Positions 14,876 to 23,210 of a DNA stretch of 28,407 nt are shown here, in pieces. The notes beneath the pieces were generated by a model. The model was not told the DNA's origin. It did no database searches and saw only the letters and a list, made by a program, of their open reading frames with translations. Position 1 is the first letter of the stretch. Each line of letters starts with the position of its first letter. Origin of the DNA: JAZGAE01 sp036475545 (GTDB taxonomy: Bacteria; Pseudomonadota; Alphaproteobacteria; DATDPM01); NCBI GenBank assembly GCA_036475545.1, contig JAZGAE010000018.1, positions 1 through 28,407 on the forward strand, read 5' to 3'. Position numbers and translations under genes: made by a program.

Positions 14876-15304
14876 ATGATTCAGAGCCTGCACACATCGA
14901 TTTCCGGCTTGACGGCGGCGGTCAAGCGCGCGAGCGTGGCGGCCAGCAACATCGCCAATGCCGGCAGCACACTGTCGATGGACCCCGTGTTGCAGATCTC
15001 CGGGGCGGATGCGGACGGCCAATCGGACGCCTACAGCGGATACCGCCCCGTCCGGATCCAGCAGAAAACGGTGGCGGGCGGCGGCACCGAGGCGGTGGCG
15101 CGGCCTGTCGAGCCTCCCTTCGCGCCGGTCTTCGATCCCGGTCATCCCGATGCCGACGCCGACGGCGTCGTGAAATTGCCGAACGTCTCCCTGGTGGAGG
15201 AACTCGTCGAGCTCAAGCGGGCGCACCACGCGTACAAGGCCAACCTGGCGGTGATCAGAACGGTCAACGACCTCCTGGGCACGCTGGTGGACCGCAAGGC
15301 GTAA
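14876..15304 (+). CDS. FlgC-like flagellar basal-body rod protein
   Basis: This 142-residue protein has the two ends typical of axial flagellar proteins. The N-terminal helix motif is SLHTSISGLTAAVKRASVAASNIANAGS, cf. ALxxSxSGLxAxxxRxxVxAxNIANxxT. The C-terminal helix (VSLVEELVELKRAHHAYKAN, then NLAVIRTVNDLLGTLVD) matches the FlgC terminus. The length fits FlgC, and the middle is short and divergent. ATG 14876 is chosen because GAGG lies 10 bases upstream; TTG 14867 is too close to it. The gene stands alone between an AT-rich upstream region and a perfect terminator, away from any flagellar cluster in the window. It could be a rod protein paralogue rather than the main FlgC. Confidence 0.8.
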   Translation: MIQSLHTSISGLTAAVKRASVAASNIANAGSTLSMDPVLQISGADADGQSDAYSGYRPVRIQQKTVAGGGTEAVARPVEPPFAPVFDPGHPDADADGVVKLPNVSLVEELVELKRAHHAYKANLAVIRTVNDLLGTLVDRKA

Positions 15305-15346
15305 CCGTTTCCTCAGACCAGACGGGTTGCACGGCAACCTTGCGGC

Positions 15347-15377
15347 CCCGGTCTCGTCATCGAGACCGGGTTTTTTT
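15347..15377 (+). terminator. Intrinsic terminator of the FlgC-like gene
   Basis: A perfect 10-bp stem, CCCGGTCTCG (15347-15356) with CGAGACCGGG (15361-15370), has a TCAT loop and seven T residues (15371-15377). It is the clearest intrinsic terminator in the window. Confidence 0.92.
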
Positions 15378-15653
15378 GGGGACCGCCGTCGGCGTTTGCG
15401 GCGATGCCCGGCCGCCCGGTGCATTTGACGGGGTCTATCAGGAGTGACTTTTCCACTGTTTCCTCCCCGTTCGAGCGGGCGGCTTGGGCCGCGGCGCTTT
15501 GATTTCCCCGCCTGTTATGTCATGCACGCGGAGTCGTTCAACGCTTCACTATGCCGGATAATTTTTCATCCTGCCGTCCTGCCCGGCGATTGCGGGGTTG
15601 GGCCCGGGCACAAATGCGCTCAGACACCCGATCGCCGCGCGGAGGCCGACGGG

Positions 15654-15687
15654 AAAAAAAGGGCGGCGAGGGTATGACCCCGCCGCC
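15654..15687 (-). terminator. Intrinsic terminator of the aldehyde dehydrogenase gene
   Basis: On the minus strand GGCGGCG-GGGT pairs with ACCC-CGCCGCC around a 3-base loop (stem 15662-15687 with one bulged base at 15669). It is followed by a T tract (the a-run at 15654-15660 on the plus strand). It lies 23 bases past the stop at 15711. Confidence 0.88.
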
Positions 15688-15710
15688 TCGAGAGATTACC
15701 TCAGGTGATC

Positions 15711-17228
15711 TTAGAGTTTGGCCACGACCGTCTTGAGCTCGGTATACATCTCCAGCACCTCCTTGCCCATCTCGCGGCCCCAGCCGGACTGCTTGTAGCC
15801 CCCGAACGGCAGTGCCGCGTCGAACACGTTGTGGCAATTGATCCAGACCGTACCCGCCCGGATATTCTTTACCATCTTGTGCGCCACGCTGAGGTCGCTG
15901 GTAAACACACTCGCCGCCAAGCCGTAAATGGTGTCATTGGCTTCCTGGGCGATCCGATCGAGGCCGTCATCATCGAACGGCTGCGCACAGACAACCGGGC
16001 CGAAGATCTCTTCCTGGATGACTTTCATTTGCGGATTGGTGTCGACCAGGACGGTCGGCTCGACGAAGTAACCCTTGTCCCCCTTGCGCTTACCGCCAGT
16101 GACGGCCTTGGCGCCTTCGGCGAGCCCTGACTCGATATAACCGGTTACCCGGGTCATCTGTTCTTGCGACACCAATGGACCCATCTCGGTGGTCGGGTTC
16201 ATACCGGGACCAAGCTTGATCTTCCCGGCCTCGCCGGACACGCCATCGACTACCCGATCGAACACCGACTTATGCGCATACAGGCGCGAACCCGCACAAC
16301 AGCACTGACCGTGGTTGAAGAAGATCGCGCTTGCCACGCCCGGGATCGCCACGTCAAGATCGGCGTCCGAAAAAACGATCGTGGGCGACTTGCCACCAAG
16401 TTCGAGCGAAACCTTCTTCAGGTTGCCGGTCGCCGCGTTGGCGATTAGCTTGCCGACTTCGGTCGACCCCGTGAATGCAACCTTGTCGACATCCGGGTGC
16501 GCTGCCAGCGGCGCGCCCGCGCCTTCCCCGAAACCGGTGATTATGTTGATGACGCCCGGCGGAAACCCGGCCTCCTGGAACAACTCGCCCAGACGCAACG
16601 CCGTCAAGGGCGTCTGCTCGGCGGGCTTCAAAACGATCGTACAACCGGTTGCCAGAGCCGGGCCCAGCTTCCACACCGCCATCAGCAGCGAAAAGTTCCA
16701 AGGAACGATCTGACCGACCACGCCGACGGGTTCCCGGAGCGTGTAAGCGTGGAACTCGGCGCCGGGCATATACGGCACCGAGATTGGGATTGTTTCGCCG
16801 TGTATCTTGGTCGCCCAACCCGCCATGTACCGAAACAAGTCGATGGCGAGCGGAACGTCGGCGCCCCGGGACACAGTGATGGGTTTGCCGTTGTCTAGCG
16901 TTTCAAGCTCGGCGAACTCCTCGAGGTTCTGCTCGAGAAGATCGGCAAGCTTCCAGATGAGCTTGCCCCGTTCCGACGGCGTCATATTCGGCCATGGGCC
17001 CGACTCGAAAGCCTTGCGCGCAGCTTTCACGGCGCGGTCGATATCCTCCTTCTCACCCTCGGCCACATGGGCGATGACCTCGCCGGTGGCCGGTTCGTAC
17101 ACCGAAAAGGTCTTTCCCGAAGCGGCATCGACCCATTCGCCGTCAATCAGAAGTTGCCGTTTCTTCGCCAAAAAGCGAGCGACGGAATCGTCGACTTTGT
17201 ACTCGAGAACTGTTGCTGAACCTTCCAT
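15711..17228 (-). CDS. NAD(P)-dependent aldehyde dehydrogenase
   Basis: This 505-residue enzyme of the ALDH superfamily (class 1/2 and betaine-aldehyde branch) oxidises an aldehyde to the acid. Visible motifs are VGVVGQIVPWNFSLLM and KPAEQTPLTAL (coenzyme binding), FTGSTEVGK, the general base in LELGGKSP, the catalytic cysteine in the CCC run of HGQCCCAGSRLY, EEIFGPVV, and the C-terminal PFGGYKQSGWGREMG. The ATG at 17228 has GGAGGG at a good distance. The gene is transcribed alone and has its own terminator. The substrate cannot be fixed; acetaldehyde, betaine aldehyde and longer aliphatic aldehydes are all possible. Sampled 60-base lines run 55-62% G+C, against 67% in a line of the neighbouring antiporter gene. 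Confidence 0.93.
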   Translation of the reverse strand: MEGSATVLEYKVDDSVARFLAKKRQLLIDGEWVDAASGKTFSVYEPATGEVIAHVAEGEKEDIDRAVKAARKAFESGPWPNMTPSERGKLIWKLADLLEQNLEEFAELETLDNGKPITVSRGADVPLAIDLFRYMAGWATKIHGETIPISVPYMPGAEFHAYTLREPVGVVGQIVPWNFSLLMAVWKLGPALATGCTIVLKPAEQTPLTALRLGELFQEAGFPPGVINIITGFGEGAGAPLAAHPDVDKVAFTGSTEVGKLIANAATGNLKKVSLELGGKSPTIVFSDADLDVAIPGVASAIFFNHGQCCCAGSRLYAHKSVFDRVVDGVSGEAGKIKLGPGMNPTTEMGPLVSQEQMTRVTGYIESGLAEGAKAVTGGKRKGDKGYFVEPTVLVDTNPQMKVIQEEIFGPVVCAQPFDDDGLDRIAQEANDTIYGLAASVFTSDLSVAHKMVKNIRAGTVWINCHNVFDAALPFGGYKQSGWGREMGKEVLEMYTELKTVVAKL

Positions 17229-17516
17229 ACGTGCCCTCCCGCGCCCGAAGGCGCAATGCTTGTAAGTAGGCTCTCCGCGTTTTCTCTCCCTGACCCCAAC
17301 GCTAGGCCCAGGGACCAGTGACGGTCAATGCCTTTTGGAACGTGGATATACGGTCGCTCCGGTATTGGATTGGTCCTTGGCGGGGATAAGGTCATCGGGC
17401 ATACTGCGCCGCGTTTTGCGCTCCCGGATTCCGATACGCGTGCAGGTGGAGCACCAGCCCACACAATCGCCGAGCGATGCTCGCGGAGCCGATCTCGTAA
17501 TCGTTCCCGAGAACGC

Positions 17517-19022
17517 ATGAAGCTGCTTTCAGGCGTAGTTCTATTGAGTCTTGGCCTTTCCTTGGCCGGCCCCCTTGCGGCCGACGAAGGGGCGAGCGAA
17601 TTTTCGGCGTCCGGACGGGCGGTCGCCGCCTGGGAGGGCACGGGGGGCGAAGGCGAGCCCGGCGAGGCCGACCTCGGAGCGCCCCATGTGGACGGCGGGG
17701 CGCTTGGCCTCGTGTGGGTGATCCCCTTCGTCGGCATGCTGCTCTCGATCGCCGTCCTCCCCCTCGTGACGCCTCATCTCTGGCACGACCATTTTGGTAA
17801 GATTTCGGCCTTCTGGGCGCTCAGTTTCATCCTGCCGTTCACGCTGACCTTCGGCACGGACGTCGCCGCGTTCGAGATTCTGCACACGGTGCTACTCGAG
17901 TATCTTCCGTTCATCATTCTGTTGTTCGCGCTTTTCACGGTGTCGGGCGGGGTGCGCCTGACGGGCGGCCTCCGCGGCTCGCCCGTGGTGAATACCGGCA
18001 TCCTCGCCATCGGCACGGTGCTCGCGAGCTTCATGGGAACGACCGGGGCGGCCATGCTGTTGATCCGGCCGCTGCTCGAGGCCAACAGCGGGCGGCGCTA
18101 CAGCGTGCATGTCGTCGTCTTCTTCATCTTCCTGGTCGCCAATGTCGGCGGATCGCTGACGCCGCTGGGCGATCCTCCGCTGTTCCTCGGCTTTCTCAAG
18201 GGCGTCGATTTCTTCTGGCCGACCCGGCACATGCTCCTTCCCATGGCGATGGTTTCGACCATTCTTCTCGCGCTCTTCTTCGTCCTCGACAGGTATCTGT
18301 TCCAGAAGGAGAATCCGGCTCCCGCCGCGGCCCCGCGCGGAAAGGAGCCGCTCAGGATCGAGGGGGCGCACAACATCGTGCTCCTGGGCGGCGTTCTCGC
18401 GGTGGTGTTGATGAGCGGGCTGTGGCGCCCCGACATGGGGTTCGAGGTCTATCACGTCCGGATCGAGCTCCAGAATCTCCTGCGCGACCTGCTGCTGGTG
18501 GCGATCGCCTTCGTCTCGATCAAGGCGAGCAGCGCGGAGAGCCGCAGGGCCGCCGCCTTCACCTGGTTTCCGATCATCGAGGTAGCGAAGCTGTTCGCCG
18601 GCATCTTCCTCACCCTCGTTCCCGCCATCGCCATCCTGAAGGCGGGGACCGAGGGCGCGCTGGCGCCGATGGTCTCGATCCTCTCGGTCGGGGGCCAGCC
18701 GGTCAATCCCCTTTACTTCTGGCTGACGGGCACGCTCTCCAGCTTCCTCGACAACGCGCCCACCTATCTCGTGTTCTTCAACACGGCGGGCGGGGACGCG
18801 CAGACTCTCATGGGCCCGCTCAAGACCACCTTGCTCGCCATCTCCGCGGGGGCGGTGTTCATGGGCGCCATGACCTACATCGGCAACGCGCCGAACTTCA
18901 TGGTCCGCGCCATCGCCCAGGAGCGCGGCGTTCCCATGCCGAGCTTCTTCGGCTACATGGCCTGGTCCTGCGGAATCCTGGGCCCGATCTTCGTCCTGGT
19001 GACGGTGGTCTTCTTCGTCTGA
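17517..19022 (+). CDS. NhaD/CitMHS-type sodium:proton antiporter
   Basis: This polytopic inner-membrane carrier of 501 residues belongs to the ion transporter superfamily (CitMHS_2-like), usually annotated as a sodium:proton antiporter. A signal-peptide-like N-terminus (MKLLSGVVLLSLGLSLAG, then PLAADEG) is followed by a roughly 45-residue Gly/Glu/Asp-rich extracytoplasmic segment. Some 11-12 hydrophobic helices follow. Re-entrant-loop-type motifs are FMGTTGAAMLLIRPLL, VGGSLTPLGDPPLFLGFL, SSFLDNAPTYLVFF and MTYIGNAPNFMVRAIA. ATG 17517 is chosen because it starts the signal sequence, although the ribosome-binding site is weak; an upstream frame to 17328 has no domain-like content. It converges with the universal stress protein gene 26 bases away. 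Na+ specificity is inferred from the family. Confidence 0.85.
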   Translation: MKLLSGVVLLSLGLSLAGPLAADEGASEFSASGRAVAAWEGTGGEGEPGEADLGAPHVDGGALGLVWVIPFVGMLLSIAVLPLVTPHLWHDHFGKISAFWALSFILPFTLTFGTDVAAFEILHTVLLEYLPFIILLFALFTVSGGVRLTGGLRGSPVVNTGILAIGTVLASFMGTTGAAMLLIRPLLEANSGRRYSVHVVVFFIFLVANVGGSLTPLGDPPLFLGFLKGVDFFWPTRHMLLPMAMVSTILLALFFVLDRYLFQKENPAPAAAPRGKEPLRIEGAHNIVLLGGVLAVVLMSGLWRPDMGFEVYHVRIELQNLLRDLLLVAIAFVSIKASSAESRRAAAFTWFPIIEVAKLFAGIFLTLVPAIAILKAGTEGALAPMVSILSVGGQPVNPLYFWLTGTLSSFLDNAPTYLVFFNTAGGDAQTLMGPLKTTLLAISAGAVFMGAMTYIGNAPNFMVRAIAQERGVPMPSFFGYMAWSCGILGPIFVLVTVVFFV

Positions 19023-19048
19023 GGGCCGACCGCCGGCGGCCGGGCCGC

Positions 19049-19876
19049 TCAGTGGCCCATGAGGACCGGCACCTGCATGTGGTCGAGGACGTGGCGCGTG
19101 ACGCCGCCGACGACCATCTCGCGCAGCCGCGAGTGCCCGTAGCCCCCCATGACGATGAGGTCCACGTCCATGTCGCGGGCATGGGCCAGGATCACCTCGC
19201 CGACGTGGCCATTGCCGTCGATGTCGGCGTAGGCCTGCGCCTTGACCCCGTGGCGGGCGAGGAACGCAGCGGCCATCTCGTCGGGTCGCGGGTCGGCCTC
19301 CGGCGGACTGACCGAGAGAACGGTGACGGTCTCGGCTGACTCAAGGATGGGGAGAGCGGCGCGGACGGTATGCAGCGCCTCGCGGGTCGCCTTCCAGGCG
19401 ACGAGCACGTTCTTCCCGGGCGGCCGGAAGTCCTGGCGCTCAGGCAGAATGATCACTGGGCAGGCGACGGTGAGCGGCAGGTCTTCGGGGACGTGGAACA
19501 TCACCCGGTCCTCGATCAGCTCGGCGCGCGAGTGGCTGACGATGGCGAGGTCCGCGTAGTGTGCGTACTGGGCCATGATGTCCAGGTGGTCGCCTTCCTC
19601 CACCCGCCATTCCCAGGACAGCCGCTCGCGCTCGCAGGTCGAACGGATCTCCGCTTCGATGGTGGCGGCCTTCTCGTGGGCGACCGTGGTCGCTTCGGCG
19701 ATGTAGGCGAACGAGGCCCCGCGACCGGTGATGGCGGCGGGCATGGAAACAGGCGTGGCGATGTAGAGGGCCACGAGATGGGCCTCGAACCGGCTGGCCA
19801 GGTCGATCCCGAGCCTAAGGCGCGCCGTATGGCCCTTATCGTCCGCCAAGTGCACGAGAATGGTCTTGAAGGGCAT
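19049..19876 (-). CDS. Tandem-domain universal stress protein
   Basis: This 275-residue cytoplasmic protein has two UspA-type domains. The first (about 1-145) begins MPFKTILVHLADD and ends VACPVIILPE. The second (about 150-275) contains NVLVAWKATREALHTVRAALPIL and ends VDLIVMGGYGHSRLREMVVG, then VTRHVLDHMQVPVLMGH. The latter matches the G-x2-G-x9-G-[ST] ATP-binding motif region. The first domain lacks a clear version of this motif, so probably only the second binds nucleotide. GGAG sits about 5 bases before the ATG. Its convergent neighbour is the NhaD-type antiporter. Such proteins usually respond to stress or growth arrest; no specific signal is visible here. Confidence 0.93.
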   Translation of the reverse strand: MPFKTILVHLADDKGHTARLRLGIDLASRFEAHLVALYIATPVSMPAAITGRGASFAYIAEATTVAHEKAATIEAEIRSTCERERLSWEWRVEEGDHLDIMAQYAHYADLAIVSHSRAELIEDRVMFHVPEDLPLTVACPVIILPERQDFRPPGKNVLVAWKATREALHTVRAALPILESAETVTVLSVSPPEADPRPDEMAAAFLARHGVKAQAYADIDGNGHVGEVILAHARDMDVDLIVMGGYGHSRLREMVVGGVTRHVLDHMQVPVLMGH

Positions 19877-20096
19877 GAAGCTCCGCCTCGTTCGTGTCGC
19901 CGGCCCACCGCACCGGCGGCCAGCTGCAAGGTCTATACCTTCCGCGCCACGGAAAGCTAGCTTTGCCGCGCTCTCGATGCAACAGGGCGGATCGTCGCCG
20001 GGACCCGAGCGGACGGTCTCGCCGCGCGGTCCGCGGTCCGGCCATGATGGGCGATGGACTGTTTACTCCGCTTTGCGGGCCGGCTATCCAAGGAGG

Positions 20097-20603
20097 ATGC
20101 CGATCCGATCCTGGCTTTCCGTGCTGGCCCTGTTAGCGGCGCTCGCGGCTGGCGTCGCGCCGCTGTCCGCGCCCACGCGGGCAGACGCGCCCGGCGCCGT
20201 CGTCTTCCGAGTCGCGTCCCTCACGGTGGAGACCGCGAGCGGCGACCACGTTTTCCTGGTCGAGATCGCGGACACGCCCGAGCGGCGCGCGCGGGGCCTC
20301 ATGTTCCGCCGCATGCTCGGCCCCGACCACGGCATGCTGTTCGACTACCGAGAGGAGCGCGAGGTCTCCATGTGGATGAAGAACACCTACGTGCCGCTGG
20401 ACATGCTGTTCGTCGATGGCGCCGGGCGCATCGTCCACATCGTCGAGCGCACGGCCCCGCTCTCGACCGTGCCGATTTCGTCCACCGTGCCGGTGTGGGC
20501 CGTCCTGGAAGTTCCCGGCGGGACGGTTGCAAGGCTTGCGATCCGCCGCGGCGACCGCGTCCGCCACCCGATCTTTACCGGAAGGGTTGAAGGCGCGCGG
20601 TAA
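20097..20603 (+). CDS. Secreted DUF192 family protein
   Basis: This 168-residue exported protein belongs to DUF192 and is of unknown function. A signal peptide (MPIRSWLSVLALLAALAAGVAP, then TRADA) precedes the single domain. The family markers are VEIADTPERRARGLMFRRMLGPDHGMLFDY, VSMWMKNTYVPLDMLFVD, VPVWAVLEVPGGTVARLAIRRGDRV. The only sensible start is the ATG at 20097, but AAGGAGG (20090-20096) abuts it with no spacer, which is unusually tight. No in-frame alternative start codon lies close by. The gene converges on the CPA2 antiporter gene 80 bases away. Confidence 0.88.
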   Translation: MPIRSWLSVLALLAALAAGVAPLSAPTRADAPGAVVFRVASLTVETASGDHVFLVEIADTPERRARGLMFRRMLGPDHGMLFDYREEREVSMWMKNTYVPLDMLFVDGAGRIVHIVERTAPLSTVPISSTVPVWAVLEVPGGTVARLAIRRGDRVRHPIFTGRVEGAR

Positions 20604-20683
20604 CCGCGATCGGGACCGAGGGAGAGCCGGCTCACGCGCGCCCGGCGTCGCGATGCGGCCGTCGCTCCCACTGAGCGGGCCGG

Positions 20684-21922
20684 CTATGGGCCCCGGTCCT
20701 CGGCTTGGGGCCAGCGCCTCAACAGCGGATAGAGGACCAGCGACGCGCCGAGGCAAGTGGCGACCGACACCATCACCATCGCGTTGAAGAGGTTAGGGGG
20801 TACGGCCTGGTCGCCGAGCAACATGCCGTGGTGCATCACGACCAGCGCGATCTCGGCCCGCGGGATCATGCTGATGCCGAGCAGCACGGACCCCGCCGCC
20901 CCCGCCCTCGGGAGCGCGGGAAGGGAGGTGCCGGCAAGCTTGCCAAGGACCGCCGCGGTCAAGAGGATGGCGCCCAGGCCGGCGGCCCCGGTCAATGCGC
21001 CCATGCTCACGGCGAGCCCGATGCCGATGAAGAAGAACGGCGCGAAGAGATCGTGGATCGGGCTCAGCCATTCATCCACCTTGATGGCCTCCGGGTCCCT
21101 GCTGAAGGCGAGGCCGGCGATGAAGGCGCCGATGGGCAGCGAGAAGCCGAGTGCCACGATCCCCGAGGCCATGATGATCGCCGTGCCGACGACGAGAAGC
21201 ATGAGATCGGGCGCGGGCTCGATCTTGGCGAAGAATGCGGTGAGGGGGCGCTCGACATACCGCGCGAAGAGGACCCAGACGCCGGCCAAGGCAGCGAGCT
21301 TGAGCAAGAGCCAGGCCACGGTCTCGCCAACGCCCGGCGTGGGGCCGGCCTGCGCCCCGGCCATGGCCGCGGGGGCCAGGGCGAGCAGCAGGGCCATGAG
21401 CGTGATGGCGGATATGTCGTCGAGCCCCGCCACGTCCAGCAGCATCTCCCCGTTGCGCGAGCGGAGCGCCCCGACCTCCTGCCATACGCTCACCGGGACG
21501 CTCACGCTGGTTGCGGTCAACGCGGTCGCGACAAACAGGCTCGGGATCAGGCCGAGGTGGAGAACGAAATAGGCGGCGGCGAAACCCGCGAGCCCGCTGA
21601 CGACGACGTTGCCGATCCAGACCTGGCTCGCCCAAGGGAGCTGGCGGATCAGGCCGGGCAGGTTGCTCTCCAGCCCCACCCGGAACAGCAATACGACGAT
21701 TCCGAGGTTCGCCAGGAACTCGAACACGGCAAGGGCGTGCTCCTGTTCCGACAGCAGCCCCCACTCGTCGTCCGCCAGCCGCAGCAGGAACCCGAGCGCC
21801 ATGAAGCCGACCAGGGAGGGCACGCGGAGGCGCTTCAAGCCCGGCTTCACCACCATGACCAGGACGATCATTATGCCGACGAGCAGGGTTACGAACGGGA
21901 ACCCAAGACCTGGCTCTTGCAT
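20684..21922 (-). CDS. CPA2-family cation:proton antiporter
   Basis: This 412-residue membrane protein belongs to the Na+/H+ exchanger superfamily (CPA2, KefB/GerN-like) and lacks a C-terminal TrkA-N domain. About 11-12 hydrophobic helices are visible. Key motifs are VPSLVGFMALGFLL near the N-terminus, LANLGIVVLLFRVGLESN, TALTATSVSVPVSVWQE, the ion-binding VAGLDDISAITLM with tandem aspartates, LPIGAFIAGLAFS, FFFIGIGLAVSMG and SMIPRAEIALVV. It probably exchanges K+ or Na+ for H+; the cation cannot be read from sequence. No strong ribosome-binding site precedes the ATG at 21922. The gene appears monocistronic. Confidence 0.9.
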   Translation of the reverse strand: MQEPGLGFPFVTLLVGIMIVLVMVVKPGLKRLRVPSLVGFMALGFLLRLADDEWGLLSEQEHALAVFEFLANLGIVVLLFRVGLESNLPGLIRQLPWASQVWIGNVVVSGLAGFAAAYFVLHLGLIPSLFVATALTATSVSVPVSVWQEVGALRSRNGEMLLDVAGLDDISAITLMALLLALAPAAMAGAQAGPTPGVGETVAWLLLKLAALAGVWVLFARYVERPLTAFFAKIEPAPDLMLLVVGTAIIMASGIVALGFSLPIGAFIAGLAFSRDPEAIKVDEWLSPIHDLFAPFFFIGIGLAVSMGALTGAAGLGAILLTAAVLGKLAGTSLPALPRAGAAGSVLLGISMIPRAEIALVVMHHGMLLGDQAVPPNLFNAMVMVSVATCLGASLVLYPLLRRWPQAEDRGP

Positions 21923-22239
21923 GTCTGAGTCGTCTCGGCTTCGCAGGGGTGGCGCGCGGCGCTCGACCGCTTCGGGCGGACCCCACTTTGAGACCGTTTG
22001 GGCCGCGCCGCAACCCGCCTCATGGTGCGGGGCCCGCGTCTGGACTCGGCCTCGCCGACACCGATACCTTGCCGCGGTCGGGCCGCCTTCTGACCCCGAG
22101 CGCCGGCGCCCGAGGACTCCTCTCGAACCTTCCCTCGTTTAACAGGAAAACACCCGCGGGCGTCTACGCCTTTACCCGAAATGATGATTTAACGGAGCGC
22201 CGTAACCGTCCGTAATATATCAAGATTTTCGGCCAGGCT
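21923..22239. other. Intergenic region upstream of the CPA2 antiporter gene
   Basis: No gene, tRNA or clear hairpin is seen in these 317 bases. The end next to the methyltransferase gene (about 22137-22235) is richer in A+T than the rest. It has no T-tract hairpin that would end methyltransferase transcription. Confidence 0.45.
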
Positions 22240-22905
22240 TCACCCGCGCTTGAGCGCCAGCGTGAGGCCGTCGCCGACCGGCACCATGGTGAGGGTGACC
22301 CGGGTATCGCCGTGGATCTTCTCGTTGAGCGCGCGAATCGCCTCGGTGTCGGGGTCATGTTTCGCGGGATCCGCCACGGCCCCGTCCCAGAAGACGTTGT
22401 CGATGGCTATCAGGCCGCCGGGCCGCAGCAGCTCGAGCGAGCGCTCGTAGTAGGCGTCGTAGCCCGTCTTGTCGGCGTCGATGAACGCGAAGTCGAAACT
22501 TGCCGCCTCGCCTGCGGCGATGAGCCCGTCCAGGGTCTCGACGGCCGGGCCGAGGCGAAGGTCGATGCGGCCCTCCACACCCGCCTTGCGCCAGAAACGC
22601 CGGGCCGTGGCGGTCCACTCCTCGCTCACGTCGCAGGTGACCAGGCGGCCGTCCTCGGGCAGCGCGAGGGCCATGGCCAGCGCGCTGTAGCCCGTGAAGG
22701 TGCCCACCTCGAGGACCTTGCGGGCGCCCATCAGCTCCACCAGCAACCCCATGAACTGGCCTTGCTCGGCGGCGATCTGCATGTTGACTTCCTTGAGCCG
22801 CAGGTTCTCCTCGCGAAGCTCACGCAGCACCTCGGGCTCGCGCAGCGACTGCGCCAGCATGTACTCGTAGAGCCGGTCGGTGAGCACCGTCGCGCGGTAC
22901 GACAT
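22240..22905 (-). CDS. Class I SAM-dependent O-methyltransferase (caffeoyl-CoA OMT-like)
   Basis: This 221-residue protein belongs to the cation-dependent O-methyltransferase_3 family. The SAM-binding motif I is VLEVGTFTGYSALAMALALP, followed by LVTCDVSEEW and the motif FDFAFIDADKTGYDAYYERSLELLRPGGLIAIDN, whose Asp residues bind the divalent metal and substrate in this family. The length is typical. AGAGGG and AAAGG lie upstream of the ATG at 22905. The natural substrate is unknown; bacterial members act on catechol-type hydroxyls. No biosynthetic neighbours are present to narrow it. Confidence 0.92.
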   Translation of the reverse strand: MSYRATVLTDRLYEYMLAQSLREPEVLRELREENLRLKEVNMQIAAEQGQFMGLLVELMGARKVLEVGTFTGYSALAMALALPEDGRLVTCDVSEEWTATARRFWRKAGVEGRIDLRLGPAVETLDGLIAAGEAASFDFAFIDADKTGYDAYYERSLELLRPGGLIAIDNVFWDGAVADPAKHDPDTEAIRALNEKIHGDTRVTLTMVPVGDGLTLALKRG

Positions 22906-23034
22906 GGCCTTTACCCTCTATCTTGGCCCCCGGCATCCCGCCCGCTGGCGGGGAGGGGCTCGCTTTGGCCCCGGCGCGCGGCCGCGGAGGGGCGTGGCGC
23001 GGGTCGCGTCGTCGGAGAGGTGCATGTTAATCCT

Positions 23035-23062
23035 TTGCTTCCATGCTCGAGTTCTCTATTTA
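23035..23062 (+). promoter_or_regulatory. Possible promoter for tRNA-Pro
   Basis: TTGCTT (23035-23040), a 16-base spacer and TATTTA (23057-23062) end 11 bases before the tRNA. The region is locally AT-rich in a GC-rich setting. The consensus match is moderate. Confidence 0.4.
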
Positions 23063-23073
23063 TTTCCGCGAGG

Positions 23074-23150
23074 CGGGGCGTAGCGCAGTCAGGTAGCGCA
23101 CCTGCTTTGGGAGCAGGAGGTCCCCGGTTCGAATCCGGGCGCCCCGACCA
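23074..23150 (+). tRNA. tRNA-Pro (anticodon TGG)
   Basis: The acceptor CGGGGCG (23074-23080) pairs with CGCCCCG (23140-23146), followed by A and encoded CCA. The anticodon stem CCTGC/GCAGG encloses TTTGGGA with anticodon TGG. The T-arm CCCGGTTCGAATCCGGG is intact. Confidence 0.96.
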
Positions 23151-23210
23151 GATCTTCGCGAGCGAACCGGGCGCCGCTGGCGCCGCTCAACTTCGGCGGG
23201 GACGAAAGGC

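Larger units (their letters stand above)
15305..15710. other. Intergenic region between convergent FlgC-like and aldehyde dehydrogenase genes
   Basis: These 406 bases hold the terminators of both flanking genes (15347-15377 plus strand, 15654-15687 minus strand) and a small GGTTGC/GCAACC hairpin at 15325-15339. The roughly 270 bases in the middle show no credible gene. Short open frames there lack a usable ribosome-binding site and any recognisable product. Confidence 0.55.

Noticed and set aside
15444..15677. Possible 77-residue gene in the FlgC-like/aldehyde dehydrogenase gap
   Set aside because: It starts with GTG directly against AGGA, has no recognisable product, and runs through the terminator of the opposite gene.
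20705..21928. Plus-strand open frame of 407 codons opposite the CPA2 antiporter gene
   Set aside because: The product is dominated by Asp, Glu, Gly, His and Arg, the complement of hydrophobic membrane codons. It is a shadow of the antiporter gene.
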